In this document: positions 1 to 6,839 of the stretch, piece after piece
Layout: every line of letters begins with the position of its first letter
Numbering within the stretch: the stretch's first letter is position 1
Origin: a virus
Strand: one strand, 5' to 3'
IMG/VR virus record: IMGVR_UViG_3300033273_000539
Location: 1-24,889 of that record
DNA: 24,889 nucleotides
The notes under the pieces: model-generated
What the model saw: the letters and a program-made list of their open reading frames with translations, nothing else
Told to the model about the DNA's origin: nothing
The model's database searches: none
Made by a program: the position numbers and the translations under genes

Positions 1-330
1 AGCTGCATCATAAATTTCTGGGCCTTCGGATAAAGCTGATACTTCCTCTACGACGCCATCAAAGTATTCCATTGCTACGCTACTTGGTGCAGCCACTGAT
101 ATCACGTGATCAGAATTAAGTGTCTGCAATTCATTAATGCTATTTTGCATTGCCATCCATGGGTGAAACGTATAATATTTGTAACTAACGTCGTCATCTG
201 CAGATTTTTGCTTTGGTTCAATACGAAGTGCTTTGCGGATGACAATATCCCGCGTTTCTTCGTTGTCCCATTCTACTACTTCGCAAATGACTTCTTCACC
301 ATTAGTTAGTTTGAAATGTTTAATTTCCAT
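1..330 (-). CDS. Small phage protein of unknown function, 3'-truncated by the window edge
   Basis: An open frame of 110 codons starts at the ATG at 330-328 and runs off the window without a stop. Its ATG shares one base with the uvsW stop (TAATG), and a GGAG ribosome binding site lies inside the last uvsW codons, so the two genes are probably translationally coupled. The protein begins MEIKHFKLTNGEEVICEVVE, a short strand-rich start ('TNGEEVICEVVEWD...RDIVIRKALRI') that resembles the Sm-like beta fold of small proteins found in marine T4-like phages. That comparison is from memory and weak. The later part (FHPWMAMQNSINELQTL, then HVISVAAPSS) is acidic and shows no catalytic motif. No membrane segment or signal peptide is visible. 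I am confident it is a real gene and unsure of its function. Confidence 0.78.
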   Translation of the reverse strand, partial: MEIKHFKLTNGEEVICEVVEWDNEETRDIVIRKALRIEPKQKSADDDVSYKYYTFHPWMAMQNSINELQTLNSDHVISVAAPSSVAMEYFDGVVEEVSALSEGPEIYDAA

Positions 331-1814
331 TATATCTCCACCTTATATGTTTTATATATGAAGTTCTCAGCCTTGTACATTTTTAATCTTTCATAGGAAT
401 GCAATAAAGCAAAGTTTTGTTGGCTGGTACCGTAGGATAAGTCATCCGTGATATCGTACAATTGAGTGACTCGCCCGTCGTCTGATTTACGAAGACCACG
501 CCCGATGGACTGGAGGACTCTGATTTGCGATTTGCTGGGACTAGCGAAGATAATGTTATGAAGGTTACGAATATTAATACCAGTACTGAAGGTACCCAGT
601 GACGCGACGATGATAGCGTCTGACTGCTTTTCCGTAATCTTTCGTATAGCTTCACGATCCGAAGTTTCTGTTGCTCCAGATACAAAGAAAATTTTCCTGT
701 CATTGTGTGCTTTATCTCGAATTAGGTCAAATAGTATTTTACCATGTTTTTCTACAAATTGAAACAGAACAAGAGTATTACCTTTCTGATCAAGTGCTAG
801 GTTACGAATAAACTGATTTCGTTTCTCGTGCCTTACGATATAATCAATTTCATCTTGGTATGAGCGTTTTCCGATATCGGCTTTATCTTTGTATTCAAGG
901 ACAAGTCGTTTGATCTCGAGTTTTGCCAGAGTATCATTATCTTGTAGAGTTCGTGTGGTAGTGACTTTATGTACTCTTCCGAATAATCCTTGTAATACGA
1001 GTTCATGAGTTTGTGTCCCATCTAATGTTCCGGTTGTACCGAATCTATATTGTGCCTCAGTGCATTTATTCATAATAGTAGTCAGCGATTTAGATTTAAA
1101 TCCGTGACACTCATCGCCGATCACCATACCGAACTGTTCAAACCATGGTGCACCTAATTTATATATGCTCTGCCAAGTCGAAACAATAACGGATAACATG
1201 GTATCCTTATCCTTGCCAGAATAGATCTTATGGATATCATCTTGTCCGAAACCGTAATCAATAAAATCGTTTGTCATTTGCTCTACAAGAGATGTTGTAG
1301 GTACAATAATTAAAACTTTCTGACCTTCGGCTGCTAATTGACTTAAATAATAACGCATTAATACATAGATTATGAGTGACTTACCAGAACCTGTTGGTGA
1401 GAGTAGGATTGCACGGTTTCGTTCTAGTCCTTTACATACTGCATCAAACTGATAGTCACGAATCTCATAAGGAAGATGAATACTATGAACGAACTCCATT
1501 ATCTCTTGTGGATTTATCTTGGTGTAATTAGCAGCATTGTCAGGGTAACCATATTCAGTTCTTTCTGTATCTATGGTATAGCCACGTTGTCCAGCAAATT
1601 TCTCGAGATGCTCGATGAGACCAGCGGGTAAAGTATTGTTCCTAATATTGAACAAACGAATTTTACCATCCCATAACTTATTACGGAATGCAGGCATGAA
1701 ACGGTATCCTGGGACAAAAAAAGAAAAGAATTCATTAAGTTCCTGAGCTTGGCCAAAATCACAATCAATCTGTAACGTTGAGTGATCTAACTTTTTAGCT
1801 ACGATTTTTTCCAT
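330..1814 (-). CDS. uvsW: UvsW-type superfamily 2 DNA helicase
   Basis: This is a 494-aa ATP-dependent helicase of the T4 UvsW family. UvsW unwinds branched recombination intermediates, R-loops and stalled forks and moves T4 from origin- to recombination-dependent replication. Residues 10-85 match the T4 UvsW N-terminal DNA-binding domain (EFFSFFVPGYRFMPAFR, then LWDGKIRL). The helicase core follows: Walker A TGSGKS (141-146), motif II DECH (234-237), motif III near TGTLDG (261-266), motif V TFSTGIN (408-414) and motif VI QSIGRGLRKS (435-444). It is somewhat shorter than the T4 protein but has no visible gap in the core. The start overlaps the upstream NUMOD gene by 20 bp. No strong Shine-Dalgarno sits close to this ATG, so translation may depend on the upstream gene. 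The position after uvsY matches T4. Confidence 0.96.
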   Translation of the reverse strand: MEKIVAKKLDHSTLQIDCDFGQAQELNEFFSFFVPGYRFMPAFRNKLWDGKIRLFNIRNNTLPAGLIEHLEKFAGQRGYTIDTERTEYGYPDNAANYTKINPQEIMEFVHSIHLPYEIRDYQFDAVCKGLERNRAILLSPTGSGKSLIIYVLMRYYLSQLAAEGQKVLIIVPTTSLVEQMTNDFIDYGFGQDDIHKIYSGKDKDTMLSVIVSTWQSIYKLGAPWFEQFGMVIGDECHGFKSKSLTTIMNKCTEAQYRFGTTGTLDGTQTHELVLQGLFGRVHKVTTTRTLQDNDTLAKLEIKRLVLEYKDKADIGKRSYQDEIDYIVRHEKRNQFIRNLALDQKGNTLVLFQFVEKHGKILFDLIRDKAHNDRKIFFVSGATETSDREAIRKITEKQSDAIIVASLGTFSTGINIRNLHNIIFASPSKSQIRVLQSIGRGLRKSDDGRVTQLYDITDDLSYGTSQQNFALLHSYERLKMYKAENFIYKTYKVEI

Positions 1815-2172
1815 ATGTGTATTGATTGCTACCTTTTGGGATACTTATTCCGTATCTACTGCCGTTTCTTTTTACCCAAGTAGATATTGCACCAGGGCAA
1901 TACCCTAATTTTTCAGCTGTTTCTTTACCAGATTTGTATAATATACCTTCAATCTCAACCTCTCTAGACTTTGATTCTGCTCTTTTCTTTTTATGTTCTT
2001 CAGTTTGTGGTACACCAGTAATAGCTTTAGTGGCTGGTTCCCATCCGAGTGCAGAGCCCCATTTATCAAACCTAGCTCCTTCCATTATTTCTTTTTCAGT
2101 TATGATATCCCAAATGTTCCAATAAGTCTCTTGGATAAATTGTTTCGTAGGCTTATAGATAGTATTAGACAT
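1795..2172 (-). CDS. NUMOD-type homing-endonuclease remnant or orphan DNA-binding protein
   Basis: A 125-aa protein between uvsY and uvsW. Residues about 52-75 (ITGVPQTEEHKKKRAESKSR) resemble the NUMOD3 nuclease-associated module, which often follows the pattern G..(S/T)EE.(K/R)KK.. . Residues about 72-115 (IEGILYKSGKETAEKLGYCP, then AISTWVKRNGSRYGI) resemble NUMOD1, a helix-turn-helix DNA-binding module. Both are accessory parts of GIY-YIG and HNH homing endonucleases. I see no catalytic GIY-YIG or HNH motif in the N-terminal 50 residues. It is therefore either a decayed endonuclease or an independent DNA-binding protein. It has its own late-promoter box upstream, a good AGGAG ribosome binding site about 8 bases before the chosen ATG, and a 3' end that runs 20 bp into uvsW. 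Identification is by pattern only. Confidence 0.68.
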   Translation of the reverse strand: MSNTIYKPTKQFIQETYWNIWDIITEKEIMEGARFDKWGSALGWEPATKAITGVPQTEEHKKKRAESKSREVEIEGILYKSGKETAEKLGYCPGAISTWVKRNGSRYGISIPKGSNQYTYGKNRS

Positions 2173-2204
2173 GACATGACTCCTGTATAGTCCTGTTGTG
2201 TTTA

Positions 2205-2234
2205 GGGTAGAGGGAATGCCAGTTCCCTTTATCC
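2205..2234 (-). promoter_or_regulatory. Leader hairpin upstream of the NUMOD gene
   Basis: A perfect 6-bp stem (AGGGAA / TTCCCT, positions 2211-2216 and 2223-2228, 6-base loop) is extended outward by broken pairs to 2205-2234. It lies in the predicted 5' leader just after the late-promoter box. No T-tract follows it on the minus strand, so it does not look like a terminator. It could be a 5'-end stabilising structure or a translational control element. Function is inferred. Confidence 0.35.
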
Positions 2235-2244
2235 GATCTAATAC

Positions 2245-2252
2245 TATTTATA
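2245..2252 (-). promoter_or_regulatory. T4-type late promoter box (TATAAATA) before the NUMOD gene
   Basis: A perfect TATAAATA on the minus strand lies 6 bases after the uvsY stop codon. It is identical to the T4 late-promoter -10 element recognised by the gp55/gp33/gp45 system. The predicted transcription start near 2239 gives a leader of about 66 nt to the NUMOD gene and would also serve uvsW. The position between two genes supports it. Confidence 0.7.
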
Positions 2253-2258
2253 ATAATA

Positions 2259-2705
2259 TCAATTTCCGGACTCGAATTGTCTCCAAGAAATCATGTTCCT
2301 TATAGTTTGATGACGCCATTTAATGTTATCTATGATATCACTTAATGTATCTTTTACAGTCTTCCAATACTCGATGAGTTCTTCAGACTTTTGAATCTCA
2401 GGATCAGAATCATAATAGTAATCCATTTCGCCTTTCATAATTTTCAGGCCGTCAAAAGGATCTGGATCCCAACCTTTTTCTAATAAGGTCTCATGATCCA
2501 TCTTACCATTATAGTAAAGCCATTTATCTTTGAGCAAAGTCTTCTGTTTAAACTCTGCTCTTTTTAATTCTAATTTAGCTTCGGTTAATAATCTTAAATA
2601 TTTAGAATGCAAGTTAGGTGTTTCGCGGGATGCATCATCTAATTTAGTTTCATGTATTTTACAGTCTTCTTGCCACATGTCAAGAATCTTGCCCAAGTCA
2701 ATCAT
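2259..2705 (-). CDS. uvsY: UvsY-like recombination mediator
   Basis: This 148-aa protein matches T4 UvsY in length and pattern. UvsY loads the UvsX recombinase onto gp32-coated single-stranded DNA. The match includes a lysine-rich central helix (ELKRAEFKQKTLLKDKWLYY, followed by NGKMD, like LDYYSGRGD in T4). It also includes a C-terminal helical segment (IEYWKTVKDTLSDIIDNIKW) and the ending MISWRQFESGN, like T4 DMRAFEAGK. The protein is charged and helical with no membrane segment. The start is preceded by GAGG about 7 bases upstream and lies 10 bases after the stop of the upstream tail-tube-fold gene. The pairing with uvsW downstream is the T4 arrangement, here interrupted by the NUMOD gene. 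Confidence 0.93.
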   Translation of the reverse strand: MIDLGKILDMWQEDCKIHETKLDDASRETPNLHSKYLRLLTEAKLELKRAEFKQKTLLKDKWLYYNGKMDHETLLEKGWDPDPFDGLKIMKGEMDYYYDSDPEIQKSEELIEYWKTVKDTLSDIIDNIKWRHQTIRNMISWRQFESGN

Positions 2706-2715
2706 TATTACCTCA

Positions 2716-3267
2716 TTATGTACGTGTTATCGTGAACGAATCAGTAATCGCTCCTGTGCTACTTATACTCCGTAATTCGAAGTATGTGAATCTAAAACTT
2801 GCTGCAAATGTAATGAATGTGTCACCTGTTGATGTTGATTCAAACTGAATATCACCTAATGCAGTTGGAACACAATCATGGTATTGAATTTGTTTTGTTG
2901 TATTGTTATGGCTTGATAAAATATGTAATGTAATATCTGCAAATGTTGGTGCATCAGTAGCGGTTCTATTTAACGCACTTCTTTGATTTGTATCTAACAG
3001 CCTACGAATCCAGCTATACATTTCAGTATAACCTTCCATATCTTCATCTAGAATGATATTTGCTGATAATTCATTGAATGTCAATGTATCGCCTGGCATT
3101 GGAACGCCAGCAAGCTTTCTAAATGGTACTTCAACCGAACTCATTAGCATTCCTGGATGAGTTACGGATTGACAGAAGAATTCTAGGTTTGGATAATTCT
3201 TACGATCAAGCACCAATTTAAAACTGGTGGGTTGAAGATAATTTATGTTCTGAGTTAAATCTGCCAT
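2716..3267 (-). CDS. Tail-tube-fold virion protein (gp3/gp54-like, paralogue of gp19)
   Basis: A 183-aa protein if started at the ATG at 3267 (MADLTQNINYLQPTSFKLVL). The frame stays open upstream to 3312, but that part is the transcription terminator of gene 23, so the longer start is rejected. It aligns by eye with gp19 of this window: (F/L)xC....PG......VPFR......GD..F, then a W in the middle (YSWIRRLLD) and a strand-rich C-terminus (CVPTALGDIQFES, then FRFTYFEL). T4 gp54 has a similar ending (GCIPISVSAPELSYDG, then FAYRVMQ). The likely role is a tail-tube cap, tube-initiator or completion protein. In marine T4-like phages a gene labelled gp3 often follows gene 23, which fits the position. 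No strong ribosome binding site precedes the start. Confidence 0.82.
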   Translation of the reverse strand: MADLTQNINYLQPTSFKLVLDRKNYPNLEFFCQSVTHPGMLMSSVEVPFRKLAGVPMPGDTLTFNELSANIILDEDMEGYTEMYSWIRRLLDTNQRSALNRTATDAPTFADITLHILSSHNNTTKQIQYHDCVPTALGDIQFESTSTGDTFITFAASFRFTYFELRSISSTGAITDSFTITRT

Positions 3268-3272
3268 ACTTT

Positions 3273-3280
3273 TATTTATA
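3273..3280 (-). promoter_or_regulatory. T4-type late promoter box just upstream of the tail-tube-fold gene
   Basis: A perfect TATAAATA on the minus strand lies between the gene 23 terminator and the start codon at 3267. Only 5 bases (AAAGT) separate the box from the ATG. T4 late transcripts start about 5-7 bases after this box, so the mRNA would begin at or within a base or two of the start codon. It would re-start transcription of the tail-tube-fold gene and uvsY after termination behind gene 23. Confidence 0.7.
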
Positions 3281-3283
3281 CCT

Positions 3284-3310
3284 AAAAGAAGGGCCACCCG
3301 AAGGTGGCCC
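3284..3310 (-). terminator. Rho-independent terminator after gene 23
   Basis: On the minus strand an 8-bp perfect stem GGGCCACC / GGTGGCCC with a TTCG loop (positions 3310-3291) is followed by TTCTTTT (3290-3284). A stable UUCG tetraloop plus a U-rich tail is a classic intrinsic terminator. It lies 48 bases after the gene 23 stop codon and separates the very abundant capsid message from the downstream genes. Confidence 0.93.
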
Positions 3311-3357
3311 ACAATAACTAAAGGAGAAACATAGTTATTATTTTAGACTACTTATAC

Positions 3358-4680
3358 TTACGCTAAGATGTTGTCTACGCGGAAGATTCTGTAGTATTGG
3401 TTAGTCTTGACTGCAGCAAGACCGTTAGCTGGCGCATTACCGACAAATGGGTTTGAAGCCATTCCGTAACGAGTCTTGAAGCCAATCTTAGGCTGGAACG
3501 TATCTTCTCCAACTGCACGAACCATTGTGAGTGGTACGTATGGGCAATAGAAGAGACCAGCGTCATATGGGTTAGTACCCTTATAACCAACAGTTACATA
3601 GTCTGTTGATGCATATGGGTCGATATAGACACGAGTACGTCCGTTAAGAACACCAGCGAATGTATTACCAGTGTCGTCAACATTCAAATTAGTTGACATA
3701 GCTGGTGAGTAGTCGAGCATACCAGAAGCAGCAAGTGCTGAAGCAACGTCAGAAGAACAAACAACGAAGTTGCCCTTACCACGACGAGTTTCTTTAGCGA
3801 TTGTATTAGCTTCTCTTTCGAGCTGTACAATCAAGCCCTTGAACTTCTCAACTGACCAACGACCATCAGCATCTGTTGACAAATCAAAGATACCGTTGAT
3901 TGCAGTATTGTCTGTTGCAGCACCAGTCTTAGCTTGTGAGTTAATAGTACGGATAACTTCACGGTTGATTTCAGCCAAGATTTCAGTAGACAGAATGTTA
4001 GCAAGTTCTGTCTCAGCATCCAAACCATGGATTGCTTTCAAATCTTGTGCCAATTCCAAGCTGTATTCAGCTTTCAAAGCACGTGACTTAGCAGTAACAG
4101 TTGCTTTCTCGATAGTGAAACCCATTTCTCCGAATGATCCACCACCGCTTGAGCCAAGAGCTTCAGCGTCTGCAGTTGCCAGACCAGTACCAGCAAGAGA
4201 AGTTAAACGCTGATCATCGATAGTTGAGTCAGCATCCGTGTCACTAACACCATTCAAACCTGAAGCGTTATCTGAATCGTGTGTTCCAGTACCTGAGAAC
4301 TGAGTTTCTGCTTCATTGAACAGAGCTTCACGATTAGCAGTATCACCACCAGCGTAGCGAGCCTTCATAGCGAAGATCAAGCCAGTAGGACCAGTCATTG
4401 GCTGAACACCACACACGTCATATGCCATCAAGTTAGGCATAGCACGACGAACAAGTGCAATCAGAACTGGGTTCCAGTTTGCAGCAGAAGTAGTGTTGTT
4501 ACCAGGCGCCGCTTCCGCGAGCATGCCAGAGTTTTGAGCAGCTTCTTCTTGGAACGCACGCTCTTGGTTTTCGAGAATTGCAGCCGTAACAGCTTTACGG
4601 TGCGCGTCTTGGATCTTACCAGCTGACTCGTTTTCGAGGACTGGAGACCACTTTTCGATCAAACGATCATATGATTCCAT
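3358..4680 (-). CDS. 23: Major capsid protein gp23
   Basis: A 440-aa protein that forms the hexameric shell of the head. It matches T4 gp23 closely: N-terminal LIEKWSPVLE and ILENQERAFQ (T4: LLNKWKPLLE, IFENQEKDFQ), and the signature VRRAMPNLMAYDVCGVQPMT (T4: VRRAIPNLIAFDICGVQPMN). It is shorter than T4 gp23 (521 aa), as in other marine T4-like phages. A probable gp21 cleavage site, consensus (I/L)xE, is MLAE ending at residue 56, which would remove a propeptide much as in T4. The ribosome binding site AAGGAG lies 8-10 bases before the ATG. Upstream gp22 is 18 bases away, and a strong terminator follows. No gene 24 (vertex protein) is present in the window. Confidence 0.98.
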   Translation of the reverse strand: MESYDRLIEKWSPVLENESAGKIQDAHRKAVTAAILENQERAFQEEAAQNSGMLAEAAPGNNTTSAANWNPVLIALVRRAMPNLMAYDVCGVQPMTGPTGLIFAMKARYAGGDTANREALFNEAETQFSGTGTHDSDNASGLNGVSDTDADSTIDDQRLTSLAGTGLATADAEALGSSGGGSFGEMGFTIEKATVTAKSRALKAEYSLELAQDLKAIHGLDAETELANILSTEILAEINREVIRTINSQAKTGAATDNTAINGIFDLSTDADGRWSVEKFKGLIVQLEREANTIAKETRRGKGNFVVCSSDVASALAASGMLDYSPAMSTNLNVDDTGNTFAGVLNGRTRVYIDPYASTDYVTVGYKGTNPYDAGLFYCPYVPLTMVRAVGEDTFQPKIGFKTRYGMASNPFVGNAPANGLAAVKTNQYYRIFRVDNILA

Positions 4681-4698
4681 TTTGGAACTCCTTACTTT

Positions 4699-5760
4699 TT
4701 ATTTTGTTTTCTGAAGAGCTTTCAGGTACATATCCATTGCACCAGAAGTAACTACAGGTGAATCACCTGTTTCTTCTGTAGCAACAAATTCTGCTTCCTT
4801 AGACTCAGTAACTTCTTGCTTGAAGTATGATTCTTTAACAGTCTGTACTTTTGTAGCAAAAGTTTCAGCATCTTCGAAATCAACATCTTCAACAAGTGAT
4901 GCAAGCTTTTCTCTCTGAGTTTCAGCTAGATCACGAGAGTGCTCACGAATAATCGCGTCACGCTTGTAACCTTCTAACTCTTCAGATAGCTCGATAGCTT
5001 TAGCAGTTGTAGCATTCAGAGACTCTTCGAGTTCTTCAACTGTATCTGCCAAATCATCAACTAGGTCGACCTTAGACTCAGGTACGTCGATGTAAGACTC
5101 TTCAAACAGACCCTTCAGGCCATTCATGAAGTTCTCAGCAATCTCAGCACGAAGCCCAGCTTGGATAGCGACTTTGTTGTCTTCCATCCACTGTTCAACT
5201 ACGTAGTTGAGGTATGAGTCAACATTCTCGACAAGCTCAGTCTTAGTAGTCTTGACTTCTTCAGCCAATTCTTCTTCGTACTTAGCTTCAAGACGATCGA
5301 TCTCTTCAGCAAGCTTAGACTTAATAGCTGCTTCAAAGATTGTTTCTGCCTTCGACTTAAACTCTTCTGACAAAGTAGCTTCGTCAGAAATCAATGCGTT
5401 TAGGTCGTCAGAGAAGTCTGCTTGGTACTGAATTTCAGCAGGTGTTTCTGCGATTGAAAGATCTTCTGCATCGAAATCTTCAGACATGAGCTTAGAAAGA
5501 ACTCCTGAAAGTTGCTCTTTCTTCATACCTGATAGCTTTGTGTATGCAGCGTTGATCATGCCAGCTTTAGTCTTTGGCATTGGATCTTTCTTAGTCTGGT
5601 CACCTTTACGCTTTGGAGCGCTTCCGGTTGCATCGCCAGCCTTATCAACAGAGGCTACTGACTGAGCTTCAGCATTCTTAGGATCATGAGCTTCTTCCAC
5701 GACTTCGTTCTCAACTTCGTCATGGAGCTCAACTTGATCTTCAGTATATTGATCAGTCAT
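4699..5760 (-). CDS. 22: Prohead core scaffolding protein gp22
   Basis: A 353-aa, strongly acidic, helix- and coiled-coil-rich protein directly upstream of gene 23, the position of the T4 gp22 scaffold. Residues 110-290 are almost continuous charged helix (EEIDRLEAKYEEELAEEVKT, TVEELEESLNATTAKAIELS). The first 75 residues are a low-complexity acidic/lysine segment. In T4, gp22 forms the inner core on which gp23 assembles and is then destroyed by gp21. Identification rests on position, size and composition more than on specific motifs. It is longer than T4 gp22 (269 aa). The stop of gp21 lies 9 bases upstream of the ATG, so the two are co-transcribed and probably co-translated. Confidence 0.9.
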   Translation of the reverse strand: MTDQYTEDQVELHDEVENEVVEEAHDPKNAEAQSVASVDKAGDATGSAPKRKGDQTKKDPMPKTKAGMINAAYTKLSGMKKEQLSGVLSKLMSEDFDAEDLSIAETPAEIQYQADFSDDLNALISDEATLSEEFKSKAETIFEAAIKSKLAEEIDRLEAKYEEELAEEVKTTKTELVENVDSYLNYVVEQWMEDNKVAIQAGLRAEIAENFMNGLKGLFEESYIDVPESKVDLVDDLADTVEELEESLNATTAKAIELSEELEGYKRDAIIREHSRDLAETQREKLASLVEDVDFEDAETFATKVQTVKESYFKQEVTESKEAEFVATEETGDSPVVTSGAMDMYLKALQKTK

Positions 5761-5769
5761 AATGACTCC

Positions 5770-6429
5770 TTATATTTTTGATTTGAGTAACGAGAGGAAA
5801 TTCTTAAACTCACGAACCTGTACCTCATAGAGATCTTTTCGTGGAGCTTTCTTAATTTCAGTCTCCATTTGTTCAATTGTTTGAGCTTCGATGATACCGT
5901 TATTCCATACCCATTCAACACCTTCCATAACTCCATTAACAAAAGCATTCGGTGCAGATGGATCCTGAACGATATCGACAGCATTAAGCATGAAGTCTTT
6001 ACCGACCATCATTGCATCGCTGCCTCGCTGCAAACTTCCCATACCACGAGTTGATACGCCAACCCTGACATCACCATCGAGCAAACCTTTTACGATTTGG
6101 CCCATAGGAGTTTCAAGTATTGTCGCCTTTCCAACAACATCGTTTCCGTCCCATTCGAGGGATTCGATCTTGTGAGAAACTTTGTCTAGGTTAACTGTTG
6201 GACCTTCAGGATGATTGAGTTCACCAACAGCTCTACCTTTTGAAACTTGTTCTTCTACGTATTTAGCAAGAGCAGATTCCATAACATCTTTTGGATAGAT
6301 TCTACCGTTACGGTTCTTTTGCTCTGCCTGCATGAATACACCTTCAATAGTGTATTTCTTTTTACCATTGTCTTTTGCTTCAACAATAGTTTCCAGATTT
6401 TGGTCGGTGTATTCTGCTATAAGCTTCAT
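5770..6429 (-). CDS. 21: Prohead core protease gp21
   Basis: A 219-aa serine protease that cleaves head proteins during maturation. It matches T4 gp21: YTIEGVFMQAEQKNRNGRIY (residues 26-45; T4: YIEGIFLQAEVVNRNKRLYP), GELNHP with the catalytic His at residue 73, and GVSTRGMGSL with the catalytic Ser at residue 126. A self-cleavage type site (GIIEAQ, consensus (I/L)xE) lies near residue 176-180 in the C-terminal part, in keeping with autoprocessing. Its start overlaps the stop of the 69-aa upstream gene by 4 bp (ATGA). Position before gp22 and gp23 is as in T4. Confidence 0.96.
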   Translation of the reverse strand: MKLIAEYTDQNLETIVEAKDNGKKKYTIEGVFMQAEQKNRNGRIYPKDVMESALAKYVEEQVSKGRAVGELNHPEGPTVNLDKVSHKIESLEWDGNDVVGKATILETPMGQIVKGLLDGDVRVGVSTRGMGSLQRGSDAMMVGKDFMLNAVDIVQDPSAPNAFVNGVMEGVEWVWNNGIIEAQTIEQMETEIKKAPRKDLYEVQVREFKNFLSLLKSKI

Positions 6430-6635
6430 TTCATTTTTCCAAATTGTTTCACAAATTGAGTAGCAGCTTTCTCTGCTTCTTTTTGTGATCTATAAACGTC
6501 AAGCTTGTCACCATCAACATAAGCAACAAACTTACCTTTATCCTTATGTACCATCACAGGAATACGATCAACTTTAAAACCTGATACGTGTTCACCTGGC
6601 GGCATTTTATTTCTTAGTTCAGTAAATAATTTCAT
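6426..6635 (-). CDS. Small basic prohead-region protein at the gp68 position
   Basis: A 69-aa protein, rich in lysine, between gp20/gp67 and gp21, where T4 has the minor core protein gp68. The sequence (FKVDRIPVMVHKDKGKFVAY, then VDGDKLDVYRSQKEAEKAA) suggests a small beta sheet followed by a C-terminal helix. I cannot align it with T4 gp68 from memory, so the link is by position only. It has its own late-promoter box 19 bases upstream but no clear Shine-Dalgarno before the ATG. Its stop overlaps the gp21 start by 4 bp, so it probably couples translation into gp21. Confidence 0.8.
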   Translation of the reverse strand: MKLFTELRNKMPPGEHVSGFKVDRIPVMVHKDKGKFVAYVDGDKLDVYRSQKEAEKAATQFVKQFGKMK

Positions 6636-6654
6636 ATTTCTGTTTATTCTTAAT

Positions 6655-6662
6655 TATTTATA
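6655..6662 (-). promoter_or_regulatory. T4-type late promoter box before the gp68-position gene and gp21-22-23
   Basis: A perfect TATAAATA on the minus strand lies in the gap between the broken small gene (ends 6675) and the start at 6635. Predicted transcription start is near 6649, giving a leader of about 14 nt. No other box occurs before gene 23, so this is the nearest visible promoter for gp21, gp22 and gp23. Confidence 0.72.
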
Positions 6663-6674
6663 TGTTTTAAGTTT

Positions 6675-6837
6675 TTAACCGACCCAAATTTGTACGTCAC
6701 CAGTTGTTTCTACTTCTGCTGTATAAATGTCAGTATCGGCCCCTGGCGGTAAACCCTTCTTGCTTCACTTTAGCATCGTTAGTCAAACTTCTAATAAACT
6801 TAGAAAATAATCTGTTTTTAGAACCTATTCTTGCCAT
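6675..6837 (-). pseudogene. Frameshifted small gene of the docking-segment family
   Basis: The ATG at 6837-6835 opens a frame for 35 residues (MARIGSKNRLFSKFIRSLTN, then DAKVKQEG), which then reads FTARGRY and stops at 6730. Removing one base from the GGG around 6760 joins it to the next frame, giving ...EGLPPGADTDIYTAEVETTG and DVQIWVG, with a stop at 6675. The downstream frame has no ATG, GTG or TTG start of its own, so a separate gene is unlikely. The total would be 53 residues. The N-terminus matches those of the 451-aa (8195) and 828-aa (19380) proteins, and the end QIWVG resembles QIWYG, which ends the 135-aa protein. It is either a real one-base insertion, a sequence error, or less likely a programmed +1 shift. 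It starts 3 bases after the stop of the 451-aa gene. Confidence 0.72.
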
Positions 6838-6839
6838 AA

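Noticed and set aside
106-309. Plus-strand open frame of 67 codons
   Set aside because: It overlaps the well-supported minus-strand gene at 1-330 and has no recognisable features. The other plus-strand frames are likewise shadows of minus-strand genes.
2205-2234. Terminator for uvsY
   Set aside because: The hairpin has no T-rich tail on the minus strand and lies after the late-promoter box, so it is better seen as part of a leader.
3268-3312. N-terminal extension of the tail-tube-fold protein
   Set aside because: These 15 codons are the terminator stem-loop and late-promoter box, and the gp19-like homology starts after the ATG at 3267.
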